Program-made: the position numbers and the translations under genes
Shown here: one piece after another, positions 26,980-34,659 of the stretch
How the letters are laid out: each line of letters begins with the position of its first letter
Position numbering within the stretch: position 1 is the stretch's first letter
Notes under the pieces: model-generated
What the model was told of the DNA's origin: nothing
The model's input: the letters and a program-made list of their open reading frames with translations, nothing else
Databases searched by the model: none
Assembly (NCBI GenBank): GCA_015711825.1
Contig: JACVJD010000022.1
Coordinates: 1-35,657 of the forward strand
DNA: 35,657 nt
Direction: 5' to 3'
Source: Candidatus Solincola daggyaiensis
Lineage (GTDB): Bacteria; Actinomycetota; Geothermincolia; Geothermincolales; RBG-13-55-18

Positions 26980-27537
26980 TTGGACAAGAGGGATGAGAAC
27001 GAGGAAAGACGAGAGGTCGAGGGCGTGGAGGAGATGGAAAGGGCTCCCAGGCGGGCGGCCCGAGCGCAGGCTCCCGGGACGGAGAAGTCGCGACGCAAGG
27101 TGAGCCTGGTGGCGGCCATCGTGGTGAACGTGGTGACGCTTATCACCCTGGCCATCATCCTTCTGGCGGTGCTTCTACCCGGGTATCGCAGGTCCTTCAC
27201 GGTGGCGCGGGCGGTGGAGGGCGCGGAGGAGGTGTTCGTCGTGGTGCGCACCAGTGAATCGATGATGCGCCAGAAGAACACCGACTTCCTGCGCGCCCAG
27301 GACGGGCTGAGGAACGTTTTGCAGGAGGAGGTGGGTAAGGGGGAAACGGTTTGGGCTTACGTGCGCGACAACTTCCCCGACCAGGCCTGGGTGGAAGAGA
27401 ACCTTCCCGAGAACATGCTGCAGTGGCTGAGGGGACTCTATCCCAAGCCCGAAGCGGCGGATGGCCCGGGAAAGCCGGCGGAAAACGGCGTCACGCAGGA
27501 CGGGGAGGCAAAGGCCGCCGAGGAGAAAAGCAAGTGA
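26980..27537 (+). CDS. Single-pass membrane protein, unknown function
   Basis: A 185-residue protein with a highly charged N-terminal segment (DKRDENEERREVEGVEEMER), one long transmembrane helix (VSLVAAIVVNVVTLITLAII and following residues), an external region with an alpha/beta pattern (AEEVFVVVRTSESMM, LRNVLQEEVGKGETVW) and an Ala/Glu/Lys-rich tail. I do not recognise a family. TTG 26980 is favoured because the perfect anti-16S complement GGAGGTGAT ends four bases before it; an in-frame ATG at 26881 has no ribosome site. The MscS gene starts two bases after its stop, so the two form an operon and may act together. Confidence 0.65.
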   Translation: MDKRDENEERREVEGVEEMERAPRRAARAQAPGTEKSRRKVSLVAAIVVNVVTLITLAIILLAVLLPGYRRSFTVARAVEGAEEVFVVVRTSESMMRQKNTDFLRAQDGLRNVLQEEVGKGETVWAYVRDNFPDQAWVEENLPENMLQWLRGLYPKPEAADGPGKPAENGVTQDGEAKAAEEKSK

Positions 27538-27538
27538 G

Positions 27539-28372
27539 ATGATGACCGCCAACCTTTTTATAGATGCCCTGCGCGAGCTCTGGGAGGGTTTCGTCACCCG
27601 TCTCCCCTCCCTGGGGACGGGACTTCTGGTTTTTCTGGCCTTCTACCTGCTGGCGCGGGGGATACGTTTCGTGGTGGCTCGCTCCCTCGGGCACGTAAAA
27701 GCCTCGGAGCACGCGGCAAGGCTGGTCTCGCGGATGAGCTTCATGGCCACCATGGTGGTGGGCGTCCTGGTGGGCCTGGGGGTGATGGGAGTGAACGCCG
27801 GCGCCCTGGTGACCTCCCTCGGGCTGGTCAGCGTGGGCGTGGGCTTTGCCCTCAAGGACGTGGTGGAGAACTTCCTCGCCGGCATCATCCTTATCCTTCA
27901 GAGGCCCTTCGTGGTCGGCGACGTGGTGCGTTTCGGAGACGTGGAGGGCACGGTCATGGACGTCAGGGTCAGGGATACCGTTATCCGCACCTATGACGGG
28001 CGGCAGGTGTTCGTGCCCAACGCGAACATCTTCCGCACCGCGGTGATAAACAACAACCGCAACCGCCGGAGACGCCTGGACTTTCAGGTCGCCATCGCCT
28101 TCCCGCAGGATATCCCTTCCGCGCTGTCCACGGCGGCCGACGCCCTGGCGGGCTTGGGGGGAATCCTCCCCGACCCCGCGCCGCTGGTGGTGGCGGAGTC
28201 GCTGGCCGAGAGCTGCGTGTCCCTGCGAGCCTACTTCTGGGTGGACCCGGAGTGCGTGAGCATTCTGGAGGTCAAATCACAGGCCATAGCGGCCGTAAAG
28301 CGGGCCCTGGAGGAGGAGGGCATCGAGATCCCCTACCCTGTCCTTACGGTGAGGGGCCCGCAAAAGGGCTGA
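27539..28372 (+). CDS. Small-conductance mechanosensitive channel, MscS family
   Basis: A 277-residue MscS channel subunit, which opens under membrane tension to release osmolytes. Helices at about 20-36 and 62-85 precede the pore-lining TM3, GALVTSLGLVSVGVGFALKD, and the family motif VENFLAGIILILQRPFVVGD. The beta domain (VRFGDVEGTVMDVRVRDTVI, VFVPNANIF) and a C-terminal alpha/beta domain follow. The start is ATG 27539 or the adjacent ATG 27542, one base after the upstream TGA; it is probably coupled to that gene. Confidence 0.94.
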   Translation: MMTANLFIDALRELWEGFVTRLPSLGTGLLVFLAFYLLARGIRFVVARSLGHVKASEHAARLVSRMSFMATMVVGVLVGLGVMGVNAGALVTSLGLVSVGVGFALKDVVENFLAGIILILQRPFVVGDVVRFGDVEGTVMDVRVRDTVIRTYDGRQVFVPNANIFRTAVINNNRNRRRRLDFQVAIAFPQDIPSALSTAADALAGLGGILPDPAPLVVAESLAESCVSLRAYFWVDPECVSILEVKSQAIAAVKRALEEEGIEIPYPVLTVRGPQKG

Positions 28373-28424
28373 GGCGCGCCCGCACACGCCGCCTTCCGCA
28401 CCCGGCCCTCTCGCGCGTTCCCCG

Positions 28425-28458
28425 CTCCCCATGCGCCCATTCCAGGGAGTATGGGGAG
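28425..28458. terminator. Inverted repeat between convergent mscS and radical SAM genes
   Basis: CTCCCCAT (28425-28432) and ATGGGGAG (28451-28458) are perfect inverted repeats around an 18-base loop, followed by AAAAAGG on the plus strand. There is no T run on the exit side of either strand, so intrinsic termination is uncertain. Confidence 0.3.
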
Positions 28459-28482
28459 AAAAAGGACGAGGCGGGGATGCCC

Positions 28483-29502
28483 CTAATCGAGGGCGAGACC
28501 CAGTCGGCGCGCCAGCCCCAGGGCCTCGCGCTTTTCCTCGCCCGTGAGCCTGCGGTCCAGCTCGGGGTAGAGGGCGGCGCGGTACTCGGGCCGGTACTGG
28601 AACATGAGGTTGAAGTAGGTGCCGGGGATGTTCTCGGCCACCCAGGTCATGATCCTGGCCGTGCAGCATTCAAGGTGTCCGGGAAGGAGCAGTTGACGCA
28701 GCATGATCTCGCCCTGGCGGTGGGCGAGGAGGAAATTGCGGCTCACCACCTCAAAATATCTCTCCACTTCGGAATAGCGAGCGGCGCAGGCATCGTTGCC
28801 ATAGCGGAAATCCGCGAGATAGACGTCCATTACCCCGTCCAGGAGGCGCATGGCCTCTTTGGAGGTGTACATGTTCGAGTTCCAGACCATGGGAAGGCGC
28901 TTGCCATCGTCTCCCAACCAGGAAATCGTTTCCAGAATAACATGTAGGTTGGGGTCCGGATTGCCTCCCACGAAGTTGGCGTTGCGCGATCCCTGCCGAA
29001 GGCCCTCGCGAAGGCTGCGGGCGAGAAGGTCGGGGTCGGCGGGGCTTCCGGCGCGCGCGTCCATAGCGATGTCCCAGTTCTGGCAGTAAACGCAGCGGAA
29101 GGTGCAGCCGGAGAAGAAGATGGTATGCGAGGGGACCAGTTCCGGCTCCTCTCCGAAATGGAGGAACATCGAAGCCACGCGCGACTCGGCGCCCACCCCG
29201 CAGTAACCTCGTTCGCCCGCGGCGCGGTCGGCCCCGCAGCGCCGCTCGCACATGCGGCAGGAGGAGAGAATGCGGCGGGCAAGGACCACCTTGAGGTCCA
29301 GCAGCGAGGGACTCCGGACGGAACCGGGCTCTTTCTCCCCCCTCACCAAGGCCCTGTGTTCCTCCATGGCGGAGTGGTGGAGGGACCACAGCTCTTTCTC
29401 CGTCATGCCGGAGAGGTCGTCCGCTCCCGCGGCGACGCGGGAGGCGAGCCAGTGGCGCGCCGGCCTTTTGCCCTCCAGTACGGAAAGATAATAATCCAGC
29501 AT
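28483..29502 (-). CDS. Radical SAM protein, PflX-like (pyruvate formate-lyase-activating family)
   Basis: A 339-residue radical S-adenosylmethionine protein. The Fe-S binding CxxxCxxC is CTFRCVYC (about 131-138) in FFSGCTFRCVYCQNW, matching the PflX/COG1313 group. An upstream cysteine cluster SSCRMCERRCG with RGYCGVG (about 80-102) is also typical of that group. An additional N-terminal helical region of about 75 residues precedes it. The substrate is unknown; the family is named by resemblance to glycyl-radical-enzyme activases, but no such enzyme is in the window. ATG 29502 has GTGAGG five bases upstream. Confidence 0.88.
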   Translation of the reverse strand: MLDYYLSVLEGKRPARHWLASRVAAGADDLSGMTEKELWSLHHSAMEEHRALVRGEKEPGSVRSPSLLDLKVVLARRILSSCRMCERRCGADRAAGERGYCGVGAESRVASMFLHFGEEPELVPSHTIFFSGCTFRCVYCQNWDIAMDARAGSPADPDLLARSLREGLRQGSRNANFVGGNPDPNLHVILETISWLGDDGKRLPMVWNSNMYTSKEAMRLLDGVMDVYLADFRYGNDACAARYSEVERYFEVVSRNFLLAHRQGEIMLRQLLLPGHLECCTARIMTWVAENIPGTYFNLMFQYRPEYRAALYPELDRRLTGEEKREALGLARRLGLALD

Positions 29503-29862
29503 GAGGCCTCACCAGCTCAACTGTAAGGCAGGTGACCGCAAACGGCAACGCCGCCGCGGCGAAATGGGGCCGGAGACGGGGCGCCCGTGACCCTTGAGGC
29601 GGGGCGCATGTGTGCGGCCGGTTTGAGGCGCCGGGAGGCATAGGGGTCTGGGTCCGCCCGGGATTCTCCGCAGCCGCGGAAAGGCGGGAAACATGTTTGC
29701 GGCGGCAGAGCCGTTGCCCGATAATGGGTTTGCCCGCGGGGCAGCGACGGCGCCAGAAGGAGCGCCGGCCGCCCCAAGGCAGGCAGGGAAAAAGGAGCTT
29801 GCGGCGGCGGATATCACCGCGACTCGCAAGCTGCGCTCTAGCCGCGCCGAGATCGAAAGGAT
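29503..29862. other. Divergent intergenic region with a strong hairpin
   Basis: No gene is seen between the divergent starts at 29502 and 29863. It contains AAACATGTTT at about 29689-29698, a ten-base palindrome sharing the core AACATGTT with the inverted repeat at 12470-12491. It also holds a long hairpin with arms AGCTTGCG (29796-29803) and CGCAAGCT (29825-29832) and an inner GGCGG/CCGC pairing, about 30 bases before the next start codon. Confidence 0.5.
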
Positions 29863-30321
29863 ATGCCCGGGATGCTGGCTTGGGTGATGGTTCTGGGAAT
29901 GGTATCGCTGGTAAACGTGACCATGGTGGGCGCCACCGCCTCTCTCGCAGGCAGCATACCGGACAGCTCTTTCCTGGTCATCCTCTCGCGTTACCTGAAT
30001 AGAGAAAAGGAGCCGCCCCCGGCCCTGTTGTACCCGCTGGAGGCGGCGTCGAGGCTGGAGCGCCTGCGCCGTTCCCTTTCCATGCTCGCGGGCCTCATGG
30101 CGATGGTTGCGGCGGGGATGTCGCTCTGGGCCCTGGCCGCGGGCTGGGGCTTGCAGGCGGTGGTGGCGGTGAGTCTGTGGGTCCTGGCCGCCAACGCCGC
30201 CTTTCTGACCGTTCCCCTCGGGGTCTGGAGGAGGAGGGCGGCCCGCATGCCGGAAGGCGTACTGGAGGAGGCCGCGAAAAAGGCCGCGCCCCCGGCCAAA
30301 GGCGAGGACGCGGTGCCGTAG
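29863..30321 (+). CDS. Small integral membrane protein, unknown function
   Basis: A 152-residue protein with a transmembrane helix at about 4-30 (MLAWVMVLGMVSLVNVTMVG), an amphipathic segment, then two further helices at about 73-95 and 97-122, and a charged C-terminal tail ending KAAPPAKGEDAVP. No family is recognised. The start could be ATG 29863 (weak AAAGGA just upstream) or ATG 29872. It converges with the CDP-alcohol phosphatidyltransferase gene 77 bases away. GC-rich codon use is like its neighbours. Confidence 0.6.
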   Translation: MPGMLAWVMVLGMVSLVNVTMVGATASLAGSIPDSSFLVILSRYLNREKEPPPALLYPLEAASRLERLRRSLSMLAGLMAMVAAGMSLWALAAGWGLQAVVAVSLWVLAANAAFLTVPLGVWRRRAARMPEGVLEEAAKKAAPPAKGEDAVP

Positions 30322-30398
30322 CCGAGACCCAGGGAACGACCGGCGACGAGAGTCGCACAGGCCCGCAGCCGGGGTCGTCAAGCCGACAAGCGCCGAGC

Positions 30399-30950
30399 CT
30401 ACTCCCGCTCTTTCCCCCCGCTTTCCCTGCCCACAAGGACCGCGAGGATCTCGAAAAGGCGCTTGCGGTTCAAGGCGGCGGCGAAGGCGAGCCACAACAC
30501 GTAGAGCCAGCCCACAAAACGGGACGCCGCGAAGGCCATCACCGGGTGAAGGGCGAGAACGGGGAGCTCGAAATAGGTGATGACGGCGCGGGTATGCCTT
30601 ATCAGGATAACCGTGGCCGCAAGGAGAAGATAGCCGGCCCCGAGAACGGCGGGCACCATGCCGGCGAGGATGAAAAGGGCGAGGCCGGCCGCGTCGAGCA
30701 CCAGATCGACCGCGAGGTCCGCGTCCCCTAACCTGGTCGTGGCGCCCTCGGGGTCGAGGCGGGCAAGCCTTCCGTCCAAGATGTCCGTGGTCCAGCCGAT
30801 AAGGATCAAGAGGAGCCCTGCCCCGAGCGCCGATCTCCCGCCGAAAATCCCCAGGAGCACCACCACGAAGGCGATGGGCAAACGGGAGGCGGTGAGAAGG
30901 TCCGCCATCAGCTTGTAGCCGGAAAGCTTCTGCGTTTCGGAGCGGGTCAT
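30399..30950 (-). CDS. CDP-alcohol phosphatidyltransferase family protein
   Basis: A 183-residue membrane enzyme of the family that transfers a phosphatidyl group from CDP-diacylglycerol to an alcohol (glycerol phosphate, inositol phosphate or similar). The signature DILDGRLAR then GDADLAVD (about 54-81) gives the four aspartates, with one residue fewer than usual between the Gly and the third Asp. About five hydrophobic helices surround it. The start ATG 30950 has GGAGGTG seven bases upstream; the longer frame to 30998 begins upstream of this site and is unlikely. The alcohol used cannot be told from sequence. Confidence 0.88.
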   Translation of the reverse strand: MTRSETQKLSGYKLMADLLTASRLPIAFVVVLLGIFGGRSALGAGLLLILIGWTTDILDGRLARLDPEGATTRLGDADLAVDLVLDAAGLALFILAGMVPAVLGAGYLLLAATVILIRHTRAVITYFELPVLALHPVMAFAASRFVGWLYVLWLAFAAALNRKRLFEILAVLVGRESGGKERE

Positions 30951-30964
30951 CGGGCAACACCTCC

Positions 30965-31252
30965 AGGAAAGCGAGCAGCCTACGGAACTATAGGTCAAAG
31001 ATTATATGCGCCTGCAAACAAAAAGCAATCGAGGGGGCGGTTATATGCGCCTGCGCTCGGAAAACAACCGAGAGAGCGGCGCAAGCGCATGGATGCCGCG
31101 GCCTTTACCTGCATGTGGTGCTCGCTCGGTATGCACGCGGAGAAGCCGCGTCACGCCGCTGTCCGCGATCGTGAGCGCCCCCCGAACGGTTGGGTTAGAA
31201 TTAGGGTGCCGGGTGAGGCACTGGCGGGAAGAGAGACGACGCGGAGGAGAGT
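30965..31252. other. Intergenic region before the HD gene
   Basis: No gene is supported in this stretch, which separates the divergent phosphatidyltransferase and HD genes. It holds the 39-base tandem repeat at 31002-31080 and a candidate -10, TAGAAT, at 31196-31201 about 50 bases before the TTG at 31253, without a good -35. Confidence 0.45.
31002..31080 (+). repeat. Imperfect tandem repeat, two copies of about 39 bases
   Basis: TTATATGCGCCTGC begins at 31002 and again at 31041. The remainder of each unit also aligns (AAAAnCAAnCGAGnGnGCGG). Each copy carries a TTATAT that could serve as a -10 element, so the duplication may have doubled a promoter. As 39 is a multiple of three, a frame through it repeats a 13-residue peptide, but no ribosome site supports translation. 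Confidence 0.75.
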
Positions 31253-31999
31253 TTGCTGGAGGGAGAATACCTGGAGGCCCAGAGGCTTTCCCTGCGCATC
31301 GCGGCGGAGATGGGCGCCCCCCTTTTTTACGCCGAAAAGCGCGAGGAGGTGGAGAGGTCCAGGGAGAGCTTCGAGTTTGATCCCATGGTGGGGACCGCTC
31401 TATCCATGGTGGAGGAAAGGGGCGACGTTCTGGGTCACGGGCTTTCACACGTGCGCAAGGTCGCTGTGGACGCGGGGGCGCTGGTGCTCATAGACATGGA
31501 CAAAAAGGCGGGAGAGGAGGCGAGGTGCAGGGTTGTGCTCCTGGCTCACCTGGCGGGGGTGTTGCACGACATCAGGCGCGAGCAGCCCGAACACGCCCTG
31601 CGGGGAGCGGAGGAGGCGGAGAGGATCCTGGGGGGCTTCGACCTGTCGGCGCAAGAGCGGAGGGCCGTAGTGCAGGCCATCCGTAACCACGAGGCCTTCA
31701 AGCCCGCGACACCCCTGGAGGACGCCTCGCTGCAGATACTCTCGGATGCCCTCTACGACGCGGACAAGTTCCGCTGGGGGCCGGATAACTTCACCGAGAC
31801 GGTGTGGATGATGGTGGCGCCCCACCGCATACCGCTGGCGCTCCTGTTGGACAACTTCAAGGCCAGCATGCGAGGGATCGCGCGCATCAGCGAGACCTTC
31901 CGCACTCCCACGGGTCGCCTTTACGGCCCCGATTTCATCGCCCGGGGCTTGCGCATAGGCGAGAGGTTATACGCGGAGCTGACCGGGAAGACGATATAA
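31253..31999 (+). CDS. HD-domain phosphohydrolase-like protein
   Basis: A 248-residue protein with HD-superfamily metal ligands: His in LGHGLSHVRKV (about 60-70), the HD pair in HLAGVLHDIRRE (about 98-109), a further His in QAIRNHEAF (about 142-150) and Asp in SDALYDADKFRWG (about 163-175). This is typical of metal-dependent phosphohydrolases acting on nucleotides or signalling molecules; the substrate is unknown. TTG 31253 follows GGAGGAG at four bases. It is followed 73 bases later by a MoxR-type ATPase and then a VWA gene on the same strand. Confidence 0.85.
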   Translation: MLEGEYLEAQRLSLRIAAEMGAPLFYAEKREEVERSRESFEFDPMVGTALSMVEERGDVLGHGLSHVRKVAVDAGALVLIDMDKKAGEEARCRVVLLAHLAGVLHDIRREQPEHALRGAEEAERILGGFDLSAQERRAVVQAIRNHEAFKPATPLEDASLQILSDALYDADKFRWGPDNFTETVWMMVAPHRIPLALLLDNFKASMRGIARISETFRTPTGRLYGPDFIARGLRIGERLYAELTGKTI

Positions 32000-32072
32000 G
32001 TATGGCAGGGCCAAGAGGCGATGCGTCGCGGCGGAGGCGGAGCCCGAGGGGCTCGGGAAAGGGAAGGATGAC

Positions 32073-32987
32073 ATGTTCACGGCGATAGACGAGGTAAGGG
32101 AGAGGCTGGCGGAACAGAGGTACATCTGCAGCAAGGAGATCGCCACCGCAGTGTTTCTGGCCGAAAAGCTCGGCAAGCCCATCTTGGTGGAAGGGCCGGC
32201 GGGGGTGGGCAAGACCGACCTGGGCAAGGTCACCGCTGCGGCCCTGGATCGCGAGTTCATCCGCCTGCAGTGTTACGAGGGACTGGACGAGGCGAAGTCT
32301 CTCTACGAATGGGAATACTCCAAACAGCTCCTCTACACCCAGATCCTCAAGGACGTGCTGGCGGAGGAGCTGGCGGGAGCCAGGAGCCTCGCCGAGGCGG
32401 TGGAGCGTGTGGCGCGCCAGGACGAGGTCTTCTTCTCCCGCAAGTTCATCGTGCCCAGGCCGCTGCTGCGGGCCATCACCTCCGAGAAGCCGGCGCTCCT
32501 GCTCATAGACGAGGTCGACAAGTCGGACCCCGAATTCGAGGCCTTTCTGCTCGAGATACTCTCCGATTTCCAGGTCAGCATCCCCGAGCTGGGGACCATA
32601 AGCGCCCGCCACCAGCCCATGGTCGTGCTCACCAGCAACAACGCGCGCGAGCTCAGCGACGCCCTCAAGCGCCGCTGCCTGCACCTGTACATCGACTTTC
32701 CCGAGCGGGAGCAGGAGCTCGAGATCGTGCGCCTCAAGGTGCCGGGGATAGGCGAGCGCCTGGCCTCCCAGGTGGTGGAGGTGGTGCAACGCCTGCGCAA
32801 ATTGGACATCAAGAAGACCCCCGGCATCAGCGAGACCCTGGACTGGGCGCGTGCCCTGGTGGTGCTCAACGCCGACTCCCTGGATCAGGATCTCATCCGG
32901 GACACCCTCAACATCTTGCTCAAGTACGAGAAGGATATCAAGAAGGCGAAGGAAAACCTGCGCCAGCTGGCCAGCGGCGCGGCTTGA
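32073..32987 (+). CDS. CoxD-like MoxR-family AAA+ ATPase
   Basis: A 304-residue AAA+ protein. Walker A is in LVEGPAGVGKTDLGK (about 38-52), Walker B in ALLLIDEVDKSDPEFEAFLL (about 142-160), sensor-1 in MVVLTSNNARELSDALKRRC. The sequence around RLQCYEGLDEAKSLYEWEY is typical of the CoxD subgroup of MoxR, which with CoxE helps mature the active site of carbon monoxide dehydrogenase in CO-oxidisers. No coxMSL genes are nearby, so the client here is open. ATG 32073 has AAGG five bases upstream. A VWA partner follows 159 bases later. Confidence 0.9.
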   Translation: MFTAIDEVRERLAEQRYICSKEIATAVFLAEKLGKPILVEGPAGVGKTDLGKVTAAALDREFIRLQCYEGLDEAKSLYEWEYSKQLLYTQILKDVLAEELAGARSLAEAVERVARQDEVFFSRKFIVPRPLLRAITSEKPALLLIDEVDKSDPEFEAFLLEILSDFQVSIPELGTISARHQPMVVLTSNNARELSDALKRRCLHLYIDFPEREQELEIVRLKVPGIGERLASQVVEVVQRLRKLDIKKTPGISETLDWARALVVLNADSLDQDLIRDTLNILLKYEKDIKKAKENLRQLASGAA

Positions 32988-33146
32988 GCGGGAGCCGAAA
33001 GAGGGCCACACAGCTCTTTTCGCTAGCGGGATGGCGGGGGGAGAAACCGTGTACGCGAAGCGCGCGGACGCTCGCGAGCGGGTTTGGCCGGGATTGCACA
33101 CATGCCCCAGCGGCCTTTTAGCCGGGACACGGGAACGGAGGCGGGA

Positions 33147-34526
33147 TTGGAAGAAAGGGTAGTGGAGTTCGTGAACGCCCTGAGGGGCCGCGGAGTATCC
33201 GTCTCCACCGCCGAGAGCATCGACGCGCTGGGCGCCATCGCCGTAGTCGGCCTCGAGGACCCGGAGGCGTTCAAAGCGGCCTTGAAGACGGCGACGGTGA
33301 AACGACGGCGCGACGTGCACGTCTTCGAGGAGCTGTTCCCGCTCTATTTCTACGGGCTGGAGAGCGCCGGGGGCACCGACAGCCTGGAGGACGGCCTCCA
33401 GGCCCGCTTGGAGGAGGCGATGCGCGCCTTCGGGAGGGGGCGCGAGCTGAACCCCATGCTGCAGCTGGTGCTCACCGGCAGGGGAGGGGAGTGGGAGTCC
33501 TTCATCCGCATGGCGGCGGGAGAGGTAGGTACGGCCCAGCTTGCCACGCGCATGCAGGTGGGGATGTACACGCGGCGCATCTTCGATGCCTTCGATTGGG
33601 AGGAACTGGAAAGGCAGTTGGACGAGCTGCTGGAGCGCCTGCGCGATGAGGGTTGGGCGGAGGAGGAGCTGCTGCGCCTGGAGGAAGCCTTCCGGGCCAA
33701 CCGCGACGCCCTGCGCAAACAGGTGCGCCGCTACGTGGAGAGAGAGCAGGCGCGCAACGCGGAGCGGGTGCCGGGCGCGGAGCGCATGGAAAGGCTTATG
33801 GGCCGTCCCCTGTCCGGCCTGGACGAGTACGAGCTGCAGCAGATGCGCAAGGCGGTGGATATACTGGCGCGCAAGCTGCGCAACCGCATAAACCTGCGCG
33901 AGAAGCGCATGAAGCGGGGGAAGGTCGACATCAAGGCCACCCTGCGCCGCAACATGCAGCACGGAGGCGTCCCCTTCGAGCTGCGCCTCAAGCGCAAGCG
34001 CATGGAAAAGGCGGAGCTCATGGTGCTCTGCGACATCTCCTCTTCCGTCGCCAGGGTGAGTCAGTTCATGCTGCAGTTCGTGTACACCATCCAGGACTGC
34101 CTGGCCAAGGTGCGCAGCTTCGTGTTCGTGGACGACCTGGGGGAGGTGACGGAGTTTTTCCGCGACGAGGATATCCCCAAGGGGGTGCGTCGCGCCCTCA
34201 GCGAGGCGGGCATCGCCTATAACGCGCGCAGCGATTTCGGCGAGGTCTTCCGCCTCTTTTGCGAGCGCTACCTGCAGGACGTGGGCTACCGCACTTACAT
34301 CCTGGTCATCGGGGACGCCCGCAACAACTACAACGACCCCGGGCTGCGCCACCTGGAGCGCATCCGCGACCGCGCCAAGGGGATCATCTGGCTCAACCCC
34401 GAGACGCGCCCCTTCTGGGACACCGGGGACAGCGTGATGGGGGAATACCTGCCCTACTGCAGGGAAGCCCGGGTATGCCGCACCCTCAAGGATCTGGAGG
34501 ACGCCATCGGCTCGCTGTTGCTCTGA
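33147..34526 (+). CDS. CoxE-like VWA-domain protein
   Basis: A 459-residue protein. The N-terminal half is helical and charged (LEEAMRAFGRGRELN, WEELERQLDELLERLRDE), with a basic stretch near LNLREKRMKRGKVDIKATLRR-like segment before a von Willebrand A domain with the MIDAS motif DISSS at about 296-300 (LMVLCDISSSVA) and GDARNNY. CoxE-type proteins are partners of CoxD ATPases. TTG 33147 follows GGAGG (33137-33141) at five bases and gives MEERVVEFVNAL, the expected family start; the longer frame from 33084 is less likely. Part of its 3' end is duplicated after the stop. Confidence 0.88.
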   Translation: MEERVVEFVNALRGRGVSVSTAESIDALGAIAVVGLEDPEAFKAALKTATVKRRRDVHVFEELFPLYFYGLESAGGTDSLEDGLQARLEEAMRAFGRGRELNPMLQLVLTGRGGEWESFIRMAAGEVGTAQLATRMQVGMYTRRIFDAFDWEELERQLDELLERLRDEGWAEEELLRLEEAFRANRDALRKQVRRYVEREQARNAERVPGAERMERLMGRPLSGLDEYELQQMRKAVDILARKLRNRINLREKRMKRGKVDIKATLRRNMQHGGVPFELRLKRKRMEKAELMVLCDISSSVARVSQFMLQFVYTIQDCLAKVRSFVFVDDLGEVTEFFRDEDIPKGVRRALSEAGIAYNARSDFGEVFRLFCERYLQDVGYRTYILVIGDARNNYNDPGLRHLERIRDRAKGIIWLNPETRPFWDTGDSVMGEYLPYCREARVCRTLKDLEDAIGSLLL

Positions 34527-34635
34527 GGCGCGCTTGCGCCACCTGGAGCGCATCCGCGACCGCGCCAAGGGGATCATCTGGCTCAACCCCGAGACGCGCC
34601 CCTTCTGGGACACCGGGGACAGCGTGATGGGGGAA
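34345..34635 (+). repeat. Perfect 101-base direct duplication of a VWA gene segment
   Basis: Bases 34345-34445, inside the VWA gene, are identical to 34535-34635, just after its stop; the copies are offset by 190 bases and the flanking bases differ on both sides. The lack of any mismatch implies a recent event or ongoing correction, or an assembly artefact. Confidence 0.97.
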
Positions 34636-34659
34636 CGCGGGGCCTCCGTGACGGCTTGA
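34534..34659 (+). pseudogene. Truncated VWA gene fragment (41 codons)
   Basis: The duplicated segment opens with TTG 34534, preceded by GAGG at five bases, and reads in the original frame (LRHLERIRDRAKGIIWLNPE) through the copy, then adds RGASVTA and stops. It lacks the MIDAS motif and the rest of the domain, so any product would not be a functional VWA protein. I treat it as a gene fragment that may or may not be translated. Confidence 0.5.
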
